Source: an uncultured Porphyromonadaceae bacterium
GTDB taxonomy: Bacteria > Bacteroidota > Bacteroidia > Bacteroidales > Paludibacteraceae
Length of the DNA stretch: 64,000 bases
Reading direction: 5' to 3'
Assembly: GCA_949285425.1 (NCBI GenBank)
Contig: CASEAJ010000004.1
Span: 19,259 to 83,258, forward strand
Numbering within the stretch: position 1 is the first letter of the stretch; every line of letters starts with the position of its first letter. Below, piece after piece: positions 37,001 through 45,478 of the stretch. Under the pieces are notes generated by a model. It was not told the DNA's origin. It worked only from the letters and a program-made list of their open reading frames with translations, and did no database searches. The position numbers and the translations under genes are program-made.

Positions 37001-37197
37001 TGAAAAATTGGAAAATGGACAACCTCTCCTTCTCGCTCACGGCTTACAACCTGCTGACTTTTACTGCCTATGACGGCTTCGACCCCGAAGTGGGCAAGGT
37101 GTCAGGCACGGAAGGCAACAACTTGAGCATGGGGGTTGACCACGGTAACTACCCGCAGGCGCGCTCGTTCACGTTCGGTTTCAAAATCGGTTTCTAA
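34066..37197 (+). CDS. SusC-type TonB-linked outer membrane transporter
   Basis: This 1043-residue protein is a SusC-family transporter for oligosaccharides. A signal peptide (ending FMSVAYAQ) precedes a carboxypeptidase-regulatory-like domain (about 25-105, VTGTVLDAGNNEPLIGVAVMERGTTNG in two parts). A TonB-box-like LDELVVIGYGVQRK, the plug (about 120-235, with ASGVNIIQNTGAPG) and a long barrel ending in Phe follow. It works with the SusD 24 bp downstream, which lids the barrel. I start at MNHFRHTRK, which begins the signal peptide; the open frame extends 30 codons further up without support. There is no sigma/anti-sigma pair nearby, so control is by the HTCS. Confidence 0.95.
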   Translation: MNHFRHTRKIILFLMTVFFMSVAYAQRITVTGTVLDAGNNEPLIGVAVMERGTTNGTITDMDGKFMLQADADATLELSYMGYVTQEIPAASAKDIVISMAEESQALDELVVIGYGVQRKSDITGSIASVSGEDINDMPVASTLQALQGKASGVNIIQNTGAPGSNTTIKIRGTGTVNDSDPLYVVDGFIVDDIDYLNPNDIANIEIFKDAASSAVYGSRAANGVVSITTKSGEEGQMRVTVDGYVGISNPWKTIDVMGVEDYALMQDYINNSTIYSADGRLYYTKQGDSYVFDDRKKYLIDTIRNNSPANWWDAITRTGVKQQYNISVSGGSDKTKYMVSAGLYDEKGFVETSGYRRLNTRININQKITKWLDMSANLAYVNEDRDIVPEGSNSVLKRALYQNPMVYTYDARGYWSENHPLAILDRNHNKYNSDRFDMNLSLNADITKWLMYQFKASYYMTPETSEQFTEVNNMDQDFAMTDLSTVYKKQTNTSKWEINNLLTFNWMNDIHAVTVLAGQTAEGYRSNYMEATRKGTPSNESNMWYLSSAYTGDKAYGLENEWTGVGFIGRVNYNVLDRYLFQANMRADGSSKFSKQNRWGIFPSVSVGWKFSSEPFMQGLDWMNLGKLRVGWGILGNNRIDELARYTYLSSGYNYPYGEGIHVLQPGITGTVIGNPDITWEKTETFNVGLDFGFLRNSITFGIEYFNKHTTDMLLEVPTVSSAGLDSDPMTNAGSVLNYGIETSLNYRRQFGKFGFDIGFNLSWMKNKVTSLGTGNEPIYGSYLEESSIVDYVTKTAVGMPIGSFYGYVTDGIFDSMDEVKASAQYEPGKLDSEQTSRPGDFRFKDLNGDNQITAEDRTYLGSPLPDFVFGVPLQFTYGDFALNIFFQGQTGNEIFNVMDYYLYNAAAGNVYADIREKHWSGQLTGREYFPLNLNDEVPDLSADDAARNFRSSDFFVKDGSYLRLKELRLTYSVPDKVVKNWKMDNLSFSLTAYNLLTFTAYDGFDPEVGKVSGTEGNNLSMGVDHGNYPQARSFTFGFKIGF

Positions 37198-37221
37198 CCA
37201 TACCATAAAAATTATTCGACT

Positions 37222-38913
37222 ATGATGAAACAAATTTTTAAAATACAGGCACTCTGTGTGCTGCTCTTCACTTTTGCGGGGTGCGAAGGCTTTCTCGACC
37301 GGGAAGTCACGGGCTATCCCCTCGAAGAGGATTTCTTTACGACCAAATACCAGTTGCAGGCCGGCCTCAACGCCACGTACAATGTGTTGCAAAGCGATGC
37401 TTTCAATGACAGCGAATGGCGGTTCGGCGAAGCGTTGGCCGATGACGTGATCGGCACGGACGAGGGGTTAGGCAGCGAAATGGGCCAGCTGGTGCACTTC
37501 CGCTTCACCAACTCCAACACGTATATCAAGAACCGTTGGGACATCAACTACAAAGGCATCCACTATGCCAACCAGGTCATTGCCAATGCGCATAAGGTGG
37601 AACTGACCAGCGATGCCTACACGGAGTATCAGACGGTGCGTGAGATATTGGGACAGGCCAAGTTCCTGCGGGCGTTGTTCTACTTCAATCTGGCCCGCAC
37701 GTTTGGTGGGGTGCCCATCCGCCCCGAAGTGGAATCGGTGGACAGTCTTGTGATACCGCGCAGCACGTTGGAAGAAACCTATGCCTACATAGAAAAGGAC
37801 TTGCGTGAAGCGGCCTGTATGCTCGAACCGCGTTACACGAAAACAGATGCGGGGAAAGCCAGTGCCGGGGCGGCTGTGGCTCTGCTCATGCGGGCGTTGA
37901 TGTACCAGGCCACTCCGAGCGTGGCTTCGGAAAAATGGGAACAGGTGGTGGAACTGGGTCGCTTCTTTGTGGAAGGAGGCTCCATGACCATACGCGAGAT
38001 GCTGAAGTGGGACGAACGGTACGATGAAGACTGGGACAGCTTCAAGGAACGCTTGTGGTTCAAGGACGGTGGCTCCTATACGTACACGCTCGACTCCGAG
38101 CTGCGCACGTTGCAAGGTATGTACACGTTCAACTGCAAGGATGCCTATGGCATGGACATTTGTTACTTGGATCAATGGTATCAGGATGGTGAGTTTTGCA
38201 GCGGCTCCATTTTCGAAGTGGTGTTCAAGGAATCGGGCGACGGTACGAATGGCGATACCAACGAAGGGGGATACATCTACGATGACCTCTTCTCGAAGGA
38301 CAACTGCCGCATGTATGCCGACGACCAAATCGTCTCCAAAATATTCGGCAATGATGCGCGCAAGCAGGCCACCATCGGCCACCATGCCACTACGCCCGAC
38401 TTGCAGAACACGGAAATCGGAGCCGGGCGCATCTTCTCCCTGAAGTGGTACACGCCCGTGAAGGACAAACCGACCTTCGGGGGCGACAACGCCAAGAACC
38501 GCCGCTACCTGCGCTATGTGGACGTGGTGCTCATGTATGCCGAAGCGTTGAACGAATGCGGGAAAGGAGCTGAAGCGTTGGCTCAGTTGAACAGTTACAA
38601 GAGCGTAATCAACAAGACTTCCATCGACGGGCGCACAGCCAACACGAACAGTTCATTGTATCTGGCCGGAGGCTATGGTTACTTGCGTGACCAGATATGG
38701 GAAGAACGCCACATGGAGTTTGCGTTCGAATGGGAACGTTTTTGGGACATCGTACGTCAAGGACGCGCCGCCGAAGTACTGAAAGAGTATAGCAACATGC
38801 GCCCGAACAAACGTGGTTCTTATTTCCGCACCGGAGTTAACGAAATATTCCCCATCCCGCAGACCGAAATCGACGTGTCCAACGGCATCATCGAACAAAA
38901 TCCGGGATATTAA
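37222..38913 (+). CDS. SusD-type surface glycan-binding lipoprotein
   Basis: This 563-residue protein is a SusD-family (RagB/SusD) lipoprotein. The signal peptide ends LLFTFAGC, giving a lipid-anchored Cys at about residue 21. FLDREVTGYPLEEDFF is the typical start of the mature protein. LRALFYFNLARTFGGVPI is the conserved TPR-region segment. The C-terminal WEERHMEFAFEWERFWDIVRQG and NEIFPIPQTEID are the standard RagB/SusD end. It pairs with the SusC upstream to bind and pass oligosaccharides. The start could be either of two adjacent Met codons. Confidence 0.95.
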   Translation: MMKQIFKIQALCVLLFTFAGCEGFLDREVTGYPLEEDFFTTKYQLQAGLNATYNVLQSDAFNDSEWRFGEALADDVIGTDEGLGSEMGQLVHFRFTNSNTYIKNRWDINYKGIHYANQVIANAHKVELTSDAYTEYQTVREILGQAKFLRALFYFNLARTFGGVPIRPEVESVDSLVIPRSTLEETYAYIEKDLREAACMLEPRYTKTDAGKASAGAAVALLMRALMYQATPSVASEKWEQVVELGRFFVEGGSMTIREMLKWDERYDEDWDSFKERLWFKDGGSYTYTLDSELRTLQGMYTFNCKDAYGMDICYLDQWYQDGEFCSGSIFEVVFKESGDGTNGDTNEGGYIYDDLFSKDNCRMYADDQIVSKIFGNDARKQATIGHHATTPDLQNTEIGAGRIFSLKWYTPVKDKPTFGGDNAKNRRYLRYVDVVLMYAEALNECGKGAEALAQLNSYKSVINKTSIDGRTANTNSSLYLAGGYGYLRDQIWEERHMEFAFEWERFWDIVRQGRAAEVLKEYSNMRPNKRGSYFRTGVNEIFPIPQTEIDVSNGIIEQNPGY

Positions 38914-38965
38914 CGGTTACTGTTTTGCGGTTAACGATTTATCAATAAACTAAAATTCTTTGGCA

Positions 38966-39955
38966 ATGAAAATAAAAGCAATAAAAACGGTAATACCTCT
39001 GCTGGCAGCAGCACTCTTCTCGGCTTGCGAAGATGTAGAGGTATTGCAACCTTTTGCCGCCATGTCGGTGGAAGGCAACCGATATGTTTACAACATCAAT
39101 GAAACCATGGAGGTGCACTTTACCGGACAGGCCGAAAACGTGGTCATATATACCGGTGATGCTGACCATGACTATGAGTTGCGCGAACAGAGCAATTATG
39201 GTCTGGTAGTCAACAAAGGCTTGTTCACCTATTCATACCAACAGCCTGGCAACTACAAAGTGGTATGCGTGGCCACCAACCATGGAGATGCAGGCAACAT
39301 CATCAAACGTGACACCTGCTCGTTCATGGTACGGGTAATCGATGATGATACAACCATCGAACGCCTTTCGGCTCCACAGGTATTCTACGATGAAGTATTT
39401 GCCGATGCGCTCAATGAAACCGATTGGCTGTTACCGCTTCCAAGAAAGATATTGTTCAATGGCGCAGACCGTCCTGTATCGCTCGACCAAAGGTTGAAGT
39501 TCTATATCAACTCCGCATCAACGATGGTATTGATAAATGGCGAGGAATTCAATTCTACGACAAAATACGATTTGGAAAACGTGCTCGACATCACGGTGAG
39601 ATCATACGAAGGAACGGAACGTCCATATAAATTGTACACGGTAAACTACGGTGAATTCAAAACTTTTGAAATGTTGGGTGTGGTCGGTACGCTCACCCGA
39701 TCGGAATTCGACTACAGCTATTATGAAATCAACCTGGAAGTACTGGCGGGCAGTGATGTGAGTGCGGTAGCCCCCATATTCACCTTGTATGAAAATACGA
39801 AAGTGTATGTGGACGACGCGGAGCAAGTGTCGGGCACCACGGTGCAGGACTTCACCCAGCCGGTGACCTACCGCTTCGTGGCCTCGCATCCCGACAACCC
39901 GGACATCACGACCGAGTCCACTTGCGTGGTGACCGTGACTGTAGCGGCTGAGTAA
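38966..39955 (+). CDS. PKD-like/DUF5018-type surface lipoprotein
   Basis: This 329-residue lipoprotein follows susD at the place normally taken by a surface glycan-binding protein (SusE/F position). The signal peptide ends LFSAC (Cys near 22). An N-terminal PKD-like segment (about 40-130, YSYQQPGNYKVVCVATNHG) is followed by two Ig-like domains, the second ending VTYRFVASHPDNPDITTES. No catalytic motif is visible. It probably binds the locus's glycan at the cell surface. I start at the ATG at 38966; a TTG two codons before is in frame but less likely. Confidence 0.7.
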   Translation: MKIKAIKTVIPLLAAALFSACEDVEVLQPFAAMSVEGNRYVYNINETMEVHFTGQAENVVIYTGDADHDYELREQSNYGLVVNKGLFTYSYQQPGNYKVVCVATNHGDAGNIIKRDTCSFMVRVIDDDTTIERLSAPQVFYDEVFADALNETDWLLPLPRKILFNGADRPVSLDQRLKFYINSASTMVLINGEEFNSTTKYDLENVLDITVRSYEGTERPYKLYTVNYGEFKTFEMLGVVGTLTRSEFDYSYYEINLEVLAGSDVSAVAPIFTLYENTKVYVDDAEQVSGTTVQDFTQPVTYRFVASHPDNPDITTESTCVVTVTVAAE

Positions 39956-40010
39956 GCGGCGTGAAAAGTTTTTGTAATCAATACAATCGAATGAAATAAA
40001 ACAAGTATCT

Positions 40011-40493
40011 ATGAAAAAGCGGAATTTATGGGCCATAGCCTTTCTGGCTTTCCCTTGCCTGTGTGCGATGGGGGAAGACGTGTACGTGTACAGCGATGCT
40101 GCCGGTGAGCCGGTTCAAGCCTTTACGGGCATCCGTAAAATCACCTTTTCGGAAAATGCTATGCAGGTGATGGCGGCTGATGGTACTTCTTCGGAAGTGC
40201 TCTTTACCGATTTCCATTATTTTACATTTGTTGAGAAAGAAAATTCGGGCATAGCAGCTTCGGAGGTGTCGGGTGCGGTCGTGTTCCTCGGCAATGGCAA
40301 CCACCTTTCGGTGGCTTCCGACAAGGTGATAAACCGAATAGAGATGTTCTCGGCCAGCGGGAACAAGGTGGTTGACGATGCCCCCCTGTCCTGCGAATAT
40401 GACCAATCCATTGAAACGTGCCCCGCAGGCTTGTACATTGTAAAGGTAACGTTGGGCGACAAGCAAGAATTTCATAAAATCATTAAAAAATAA
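40011..40493 (+). CDS. small secreted protein with T9SS-like C-terminal domain
   Basis: This 160-residue protein has a signal peptide (MKKRNLWAIAFLAFPCLCAMG). A short strand-rich region follows (VYVYSDAAGEPVQAF, IRKITFSENAMQVM). The last 65 residues (NRIEMFSASGNKVV, then CPAGLYIVKVTLGDKQEFHKIIKK) resemble a T9SS type A tail. Small proteins of this form are common in Bacteroides PULs and have no known function. It lies 55 bp after the surface lipoprotein and 5 bp before the LamG-GDPD gene, so all are one operon. Its first half resembles the start of the next protein (both have IRK/IDR strands around a short acidic stretch). Confidence 0.68.
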   Translation: MKKRNLWAIAFLAFPCLCAMGEDVYVYSDAAGEPVQAFTGIRKITFSENAMQVMAADGTSSEVLFTDFHYFTFVEKENSGIAASEVSGAVVFLGNGNHLSVASDKVINRIEMFSASGNKVVDDAPLSCEYDQSIETCPAGLYIVKVTLGDKQEFHKIIKK

Positions 40494-40498
40494 GACAG

Positions 40499-42481
40499 AT
40501 GAACACAAGACACATCATACTGGCAAGCATTCTCTCCGTGGGGGCATGGTCGTTGGCTGGCCAGGAAAACATATGCATATTCAATAGCGATGATATGGTG
40601 TACACCGGTTCCACGGCAGAGATAGACCGGGTGGCATTGGAGGAAAACAACACGCAAGTGTCCCTGTACGACACCGACGGGGCTGTGCTGTACAGCGCGA
40701 GCCGCTCGGCCATAGACAGCATGGTATTCACCCGGAAGCCGGTGGCCGATGTGCTGGACGTGGTGTTCAAGACGGATGGCACGGCGGAAGATGTTTCGCC
40801 CATGAAAAACGTGGTTGCCACATCGGCTAGTGGAGCTTTGACCACTTATTACAATAGCACTTACCGGCGTTTCGTGGCCAAGTTCAGCAACACGTGGGCA
40901 GGGGCAACGTCGGGCTACTACCGCGTGGACTATGCCAACAACCAGGCTTTCAAGGATGCCCTTGCCGATGGACACACGCTCGAGGCCGTCGTCATGGCCG
41001 ACTATACCGCCCCCATAGCGAACGGCGAGGCCAAGTTCTTCGCCTCGCACGAACGTGGCGGCACGGGGCTCATGGTATGCAAAACCAACAACGGCATGAA
41101 TGGCCAGAATGAACTTACGTTCCTGCCCAACGTCTCTACTACGGGTAGTAGCACTTGGCGGTGGGCTACGACCGGCATAGTGCCGCAGCCCAAAGTATAT
41201 TACCACATCATTGGCGTGTGGGACAAGGAAGCCGGGGAAGCCAGGGTATATGTGAATGGCGAGTTGAAAAACACGGTTGCTGCCGAGGGCGATTTTGTGT
41301 TCCCGGCAAGCACTTCCAATTGGCTTGCCATTGGTTGCGATGCCGGCCCTACAGCTCAGTTGGGATGGATTGGGGATGTGGTCGTGGCCCGCATATATGA
41401 TGCTCCTCTTACGAGCCAGGAGGTTGCCGTGTTGTGGGAAGAGGTGAGCAGCCTGCAAAACAATCCGGTTCCCGATATGGTCAGCCAGATTGATTTCATT
41501 TCGGGCATTGCCGTCAAGGTGGGTGCTACTTATACCATTTCCGGGCAAGGCTTTGCCGAAGGCGACCAAATCATATTCACATCCGTTGCCAGTGAGGCCG
41601 ACACATACACCTTGGCTTGTGACCTTGTGGGCGACACGGGCGTGAAAGTCACCATCCCCGGAGGTTTTGCGAGCGGGCAATACCGCATGATGCTGACCAG
41701 GGGCGAAGCTCAGCAGGACTTGGGGCTGACCACGCTTGAAGTGGTGGAAGAAATGCCCCGGCCCGCCGAGGTCATCGCCCACAGGGGTTACTGGGACACG
41801 GAAGGCTCTGCCCAAAACTCGTTGGCTGCCATCCGCGAAGCGCAGGAACTGGACCTTTACGGCTCGGAACTCGATGTGTGGCTCACCACCGATGGTCATA
41901 TCGTGCTGAACCACGATGAAACGCTAAGTGGCGTGTCTATCCAAAACTCGACTTACGACCAGGTGAAAAACCTCACCTTGGGGAACGGTGAGAAAATACC
42001 CCGCTTGAGCCAGTGTCTGGAACTTGTAAAGAACAGTGAAAGCCCCACCAAACTGATTATAGAAATCAAAACCCACTCCACGGCCGAGCGCAACATGGCG
42101 GTGGCCAAAGCCGTGGTGGACACGGTGGCCTATTGGGGCGTGGGCGACAAGGTGGAATACATCGCTTTCGACCTGGAAGTGTGCAAGGAACTGGTAAGGC
42201 TCGACAGCCATGCCAAGGTGGCCTACCTGTCGGGCGGCATGGCACCACAGGCGTTGGACGACTTGGGGATAACCGGCTTGGATTACAACATATCCGAGTT
42301 CCGCAACAATCCCCAGTGGATACAGCAGGCGAAAGAGCTGGGCATGACAGTCAACGTGTGGACGGTGAACTCGATGGGCGACATGGCGGAAATGACAAAC
42401 GCCGGTGTCCAATACATCACGACGGACAAGCCGTTGGATGCTTTGAGAGTGAAACAGTATTATGAGGAAAACAGTAAGTAA
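40499..42481 (+). CDS. secreted LamG plus glycerophosphodiester phosphodiesterase
   Basis: This 660-residue protein has a signal peptide (ending SLAGQ), a leading domain (about 25-85), a concanavalin/LamG-like sandwich (about 95-310, ending DVVVARIYDAPLTSQEV) and an Ig/TIG-like domain (about 330-415). A GDPD barrel (about 420-655) ends it. IAHRGYW gives His428, ELDVWLTTDGHIVLNHDE the metal ligands and His472, and LIIEIKTH a further glutamate. The family usually has ENT after HRG; here it is QNS. GDPDs release sn-glycerol-3-phosphate from deacylated phospholipids or teichoic-acid-like polymers. A GDPD in a glycan locus suggests a glycerophosphate-bearing glycan. The end overlaps codons just before the next gene. 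Confidence 0.82.
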   Translation: MNTRHIILASILSVGAWSLAGQENICIFNSDDMVYTGSTAEIDRVALEENNTQVSLYDTDGAVLYSASRSAIDSMVFTRKPVADVLDVVFKTDGTAEDVSPMKNVVATSASGALTTYYNSTYRRFVAKFSNTWAGATSGYYRVDYANNQAFKDALADGHTLEAVVMADYTAPIANGEAKFFASHERGGTGLMVCKTNNGMNGQNELTFLPNVSTTGSSTWRWATTGIVPQPKVYYHIIGVWDKEAGEARVYVNGELKNTVAAEGDFVFPASTSNWLAIGCDAGPTAQLGWIGDVVVARIYDAPLTSQEVAVLWEEVSSLQNNPVPDMVSQIDFISGIAVKVGATYTISGQGFAEGDQIIFTSVASEADTYTLACDLVGDTGVKVTIPGGFASGQYRMMLTRGEAQQDLGLTTLEVVEEMPRPAEVIAHRGYWDTEGSAQNSLAAIREAQELDLYGSELDVWLTTDGHIVLNHDETLSGVSIQNSTYDQVKNLTLGNGEKIPRLSQCLELVKNSESPTKLIIEIKTHSTAERNMAVAKAVVDTVAYWGVGDKVEYIAFDLEVCKELVRLDSHAKVAYLSGGMAPQALDDLGITGLDYNISEFRNNPQWIQQAKELGMTVNVWTVNSMGDMAEMTNAGVQYITTDKPLDALRVKQYYEENSK

Positions 42482-42488
42482 ATGGAAT

Positions 42489-44441
42489 ATGAAGACGATG
42501 AAGATTTTCATGATTGTGACCGCTTTGATGGTGGTCAACAGTGTGTTCGCCGTGCGCAAAGACCCTTATTCCTCTTCCCGCATCTTTTGGGACAGGACCA
42601 GTGAGAAAACCTTGTTTTCATCGGGCAACTATGCCCGCATCATCCAGTTGCAGGACGGGCGCATCATGGCGGCTGCCGAGGCTGGTGGCGGCATTTCGGT
42701 ATGTTACAGCAGCAATTACGGGCAAACGTGGACTTCGCCCGAGGTCATCATCCGCAGTGCTAACAAAGTGCCTTATGCTGTGCCCGACCTTATCCAACTG
42801 ACCGACGGCACCATCATCGTGGGCTTCAATCCACGGCCGTCCGAACCGTATAGCGAAGACCGCAAGTTTGGCATCCGGGCCGTGCGCAGTACCGACAACG
42901 GGAACACGTGGAGCAATGCCATCTTCATATTCGATGCGCAGCACACGTTCAACGACGGGTGCTGGGAACCCTCGTTCCTGGAATTGCCTTCGGGCGAGCT
43001 GCAATGCTATTTTGCCAACGAAAATGATTTCACGTCGAGCAACGAGCAGTGCATTTCCATGTGCCGCTCGTTCGACAAAGGGCTGACGTGGAGCGAGCCG
43101 GTGCGCATATCCTTCCGTCCCGGTACGCGCGACGGGATGCCCGTGCCCATCCTGACCGATGCCGGCGAGATTGTCGTCATCATCGAGGACAACGGCTGGC
43201 CGGGCCGTTCGGGCTTCCGGGCGACCACGGTGCGTTGCTCGTTGGAAGACAATTGGAGCAGCGTGGTGGGGGCGGACAGTCCGAACCGCAACATGATATT
43301 CGCCAACGAGGAGGACAAGCGGTATGCCTCGGCGGCTCCCTACCTGCGCCAGCTGGCCACGGGCGAAACCATCGCTTCCTGGCAAGGCGACTACGGCGAT
43401 CGCGCCGGGGTGAGCTCGGATGCTTACGGCATGTTCGTGGCGGTGGGCGATGCGGATGCGAAGAATTTCAAAGGCATCACCGCCCCGTTCGACTTGGGCA
43501 TGTCGGAGCACTCGTTGTGGAATTCGGTCACTTCGGTGGGCGATGGCAGCGTTATTGCCTTAGGTTCTATCGGCGATGCCAATACCGGCAATGCCATCCA
43601 CATGGTGAAAGGCTACCCCATGAAACACTTCGAGGCCAACTACGGTACACCCACCCTTGATGGCACTTTTGTAGGTGATGAATGGACGAGCAAAAATGCA
43701 CAGCAGGTTATCTTGGGACAAGTGACAGGCAACCGCACCACCGCCGATTTCCTGTACGACGAACACAACCTGTACTTCACAGCCCGGGTGATAGACCGCG
43801 ACATCTTCACGGACAAAGTGGACAACGATGGAGTGTTCTTGTCTCTGGACATGCTGAATGCCTGTGACACCTATCCGCAAACAGGCATGTTCCGCTTTTT
43901 CTTCAATGTGGACGGTACACTTTCCATGGAATACGGGGAAAACAACCGCTGGAACGTTGCTGAAAACACGAACGGAGTAAACTACCTGGTATCGGTGAAG
44001 TCATTCTACTATGATATAGAAGTAGCCATCCCCTGGCAAGTGCTCGGCTTAGAAACCGCACCAAAGCCAGAAAATGTGATGCGCGTGAACATTGAAGTAA
44101 GGAACCGGATAGAGGGAGCTATTGAGACAGAAAAGATAACCGACACCGAAACGAAAGAGTCCTGGACCTGGATGGAATTCCGGCTGAATGAAAACACCAG
44201 CGGCATATCCACCACAACAGCCTCTGCCGTAACGACAAGCATGGAAAATGGCGTTCTGCACATTGAAGCAGAGAGCGACATGAATATGGTCGAGTTGTAT
44301 GCTCTCAATGGAGCCCTATTGTATAGAGCAGTTGCATGCGGTCATTCCCTTCATATTCCTCTTTCGTTTTCCGAAAGAGGAATATTGAAAATACAATTAG
44401 CTAACGGACAAACTCTGAGCAAAAAAATCATGTCATTCTAA
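42489..44441 (+). CDS. Asp-box sialidase-fold exoglycosidase with CBM9-like module
   Basis: This 650-residue secreted protein carries a six-bladed sialidase-type propeller (about 25-385). Three Asp boxes are visible: SSNYGQTW (degenerate), STDNGNTW and SFDKGLTW. WEPSFLELPSGE and DGMPVPILTDAGE are strands typical of GH33/GH93-like proteins, but a clear FRIP motif is missing, so sialidase activity is uncertain and an exo-arabinanase-like role is possible. Residues 395-575 look like a family 9 carbohydrate-binding (DOMON) module (TLDGTFVGDEW, NDGVFLSLDM). The last 65 residues resemble a T9SS tail. I start at 42489; an earlier in-frame Met at 42462 overlaps the GDPD gene. Confidence 0.78.
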   Translation: MKTMKIFMIVTALMVVNSVFAVRKDPYSSSRIFWDRTSEKTLFSSGNYARIIQLQDGRIMAAAEAGGGISVCYSSNYGQTWTSPEVIIRSANKVPYAVPDLIQLTDGTIIVGFNPRPSEPYSEDRKFGIRAVRSTDNGNTWSNAIFIFDAQHTFNDGCWEPSFLELPSGELQCYFANENDFTSSNEQCISMCRSFDKGLTWSEPVRISFRPGTRDGMPVPILTDAGEIVVIIEDNGWPGRSGFRATTVRCSLEDNWSSVVGADSPNRNMIFANEEDKRYASAAPYLRQLATGETIASWQGDYGDRAGVSSDAYGMFVAVGDADAKNFKGITAPFDLGMSEHSLWNSVTSVGDGSVIALGSIGDANTGNAIHMVKGYPMKHFEANYGTPTLDGTFVGDEWTSKNAQQVILGQVTGNRTTADFLYDEHNLYFTARVIDRDIFTDKVDNDGVFLSLDMLNACDTYPQTGMFRFFFNVDGTLSMEYGENNRWNVAENTNGVNYLVSVKSFYYDIEVAIPWQVLGLETAPKPENVMRVNIEVRNRIEGAIETEKITDTETKESWTWMEFRLNENTSGISTTTASAVTTSMENGVLHIEAESDMNMVELYALNGALLYRAVACGHSLHIPLSFSERGILKIQLANGQTLSKKIMSF

Positions 44442-44485
44442 CCCGAATTATCCCATTTTCTTACAACATCATTATTTTGAATCAA

Positions 44486-45466
44486 ATGAAAACATTCAGC
44501 CACTTTTTACTGACAGCCTTCATCGCCATAACTTGTATCAGCTGCAAAACAGCAAAAGAAAACAGTTGCAATGAAATAGAATTTGCCGACCCGACCATAT
44601 TCGTGGAAAACGGGAAATACTACCTGACCGGTACCCGCAACCGCGCACCCGAAGGTTTTGCTTTGCTTGAATCGACCGATTTGAAAACTTGGAAAACCGT
44701 GAATGGCGATACACTCGCACTAATCCTGCGCAAAGGCGATAGCTGCTTTGGAGACAAAGGTTTCTGGGCTCCTCAGATTTTCAAGGAAAAAGACACTTAT
44801 TACCTGACCTATACAGCCAACGAGCAAACCGTACTGGCTACAGGCAAATCCGTTTCCGGACCTTTCAGACAAGACTCTATACAACCTATCGACGGTTCTG
44901 AAAAGAACATTGACTCATTTCTGTTCAAAGACAGTGACGGAACATACTACCTGTATCATGTCCGTTTTGGCAGAGGTAATTATCTGTGGGTAGCCGAATT
45001 TGACCTGCAAAAAGGTTGCATAAAACCCGAAACTCTGAAAAAATGCTTCGGCTGCACAGAAGATTGGGAACACACACCGGCATACCAGTCAGACCCTATC
45101 ATGGAAGGTCCCACCGTAGTCAAACTGGACAATGTATACTACCTGTTCTATTCGGCCAATCATTTTATGAGCGTAGACTATGCCGTAGGCTATGCCACCG
45201 CAACCTCTCCTTATGGTCCGTGGGTAAAGCATGCCAACAGCCCCATCATTCACCGAAACATCGTCGGTGAAAAAGGCTCCGGACACGGAGACTTGTTCAA
45301 AGGTCTGGACGGTCAATATTATTATGTCTTCCACGTACACCATTCCGATTCGGTCGTATCGCCGAGAAAGACACGCATCGTTCCTCTGAATTTTGAAAAG
45401 ATGGACAATGGCATTTACAGCATTACAGCTGACAAGAAGCATGTCATCACTCCCATACAAGAATAG
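44486..45466 (+). CDS. GH43 family lipoprotein
   Basis: This 326-residue protein is a five-bladed beta-propeller of the GH43 type. The signal peptide ends ITCISC (lipid-bearing Cys20). The catalytic triad can be placed: general base Asp35 in EFADPTIF, the pKa-modulating Asp in NIDSFLFKD (about 136), and the acid Glu207 in IMEGPTVV. GH43 enzymes are mostly alpha-L-arabinofuranosidases, beta-xylosidases or exo-galactanases; I cannot choose. The ATG at 44486 is preferred to a TTG three codons earlier. It begins a run of genes more AT-rich than the SusC/D part of the locus. Confidence 0.87.
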   Translation: MKTFSHFLLTAFIAITCISCKTAKENSCNEIEFADPTIFVENGKYYLTGTRNRAPEGFALLESTDLKTWKTVNGDTLALILRKGDSCFGDKGFWAPQIFKEKDTYYLTYTANEQTVLATGKSVSGPFRQDSIQPIDGSEKNIDSFLFKDSDGTYYLYHVRFGRGNYLWVAEFDLQKGCIKPETLKKCFGCTEDWEHTPAYQSDPIMEGPTVVKLDNVYYLFYSANHFMSVDYAVGYATATSPYGPWVKHANSPIIHRNIVGEKGSGHGDLFKGLDGQYYYVFHVHHSDSVVSPRKTRIVPLNFEKMDNGIYSITADKKHVITPIQE

Positions 45467-45478
45467 CAAACAGATTTT

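Noticed and set aside
40472..41914. A 480-codon minus-strand open frame
   Set aside because: It lies opposite the LamG-GDPD gene, shows no family features and has no promoter or leader of its own.
42489..44441. Definite GH33 sialidase
   Set aside because: Asp boxes are present but one is degenerate and the FRIP arginine motif is not visible, so only the fold is claimed.
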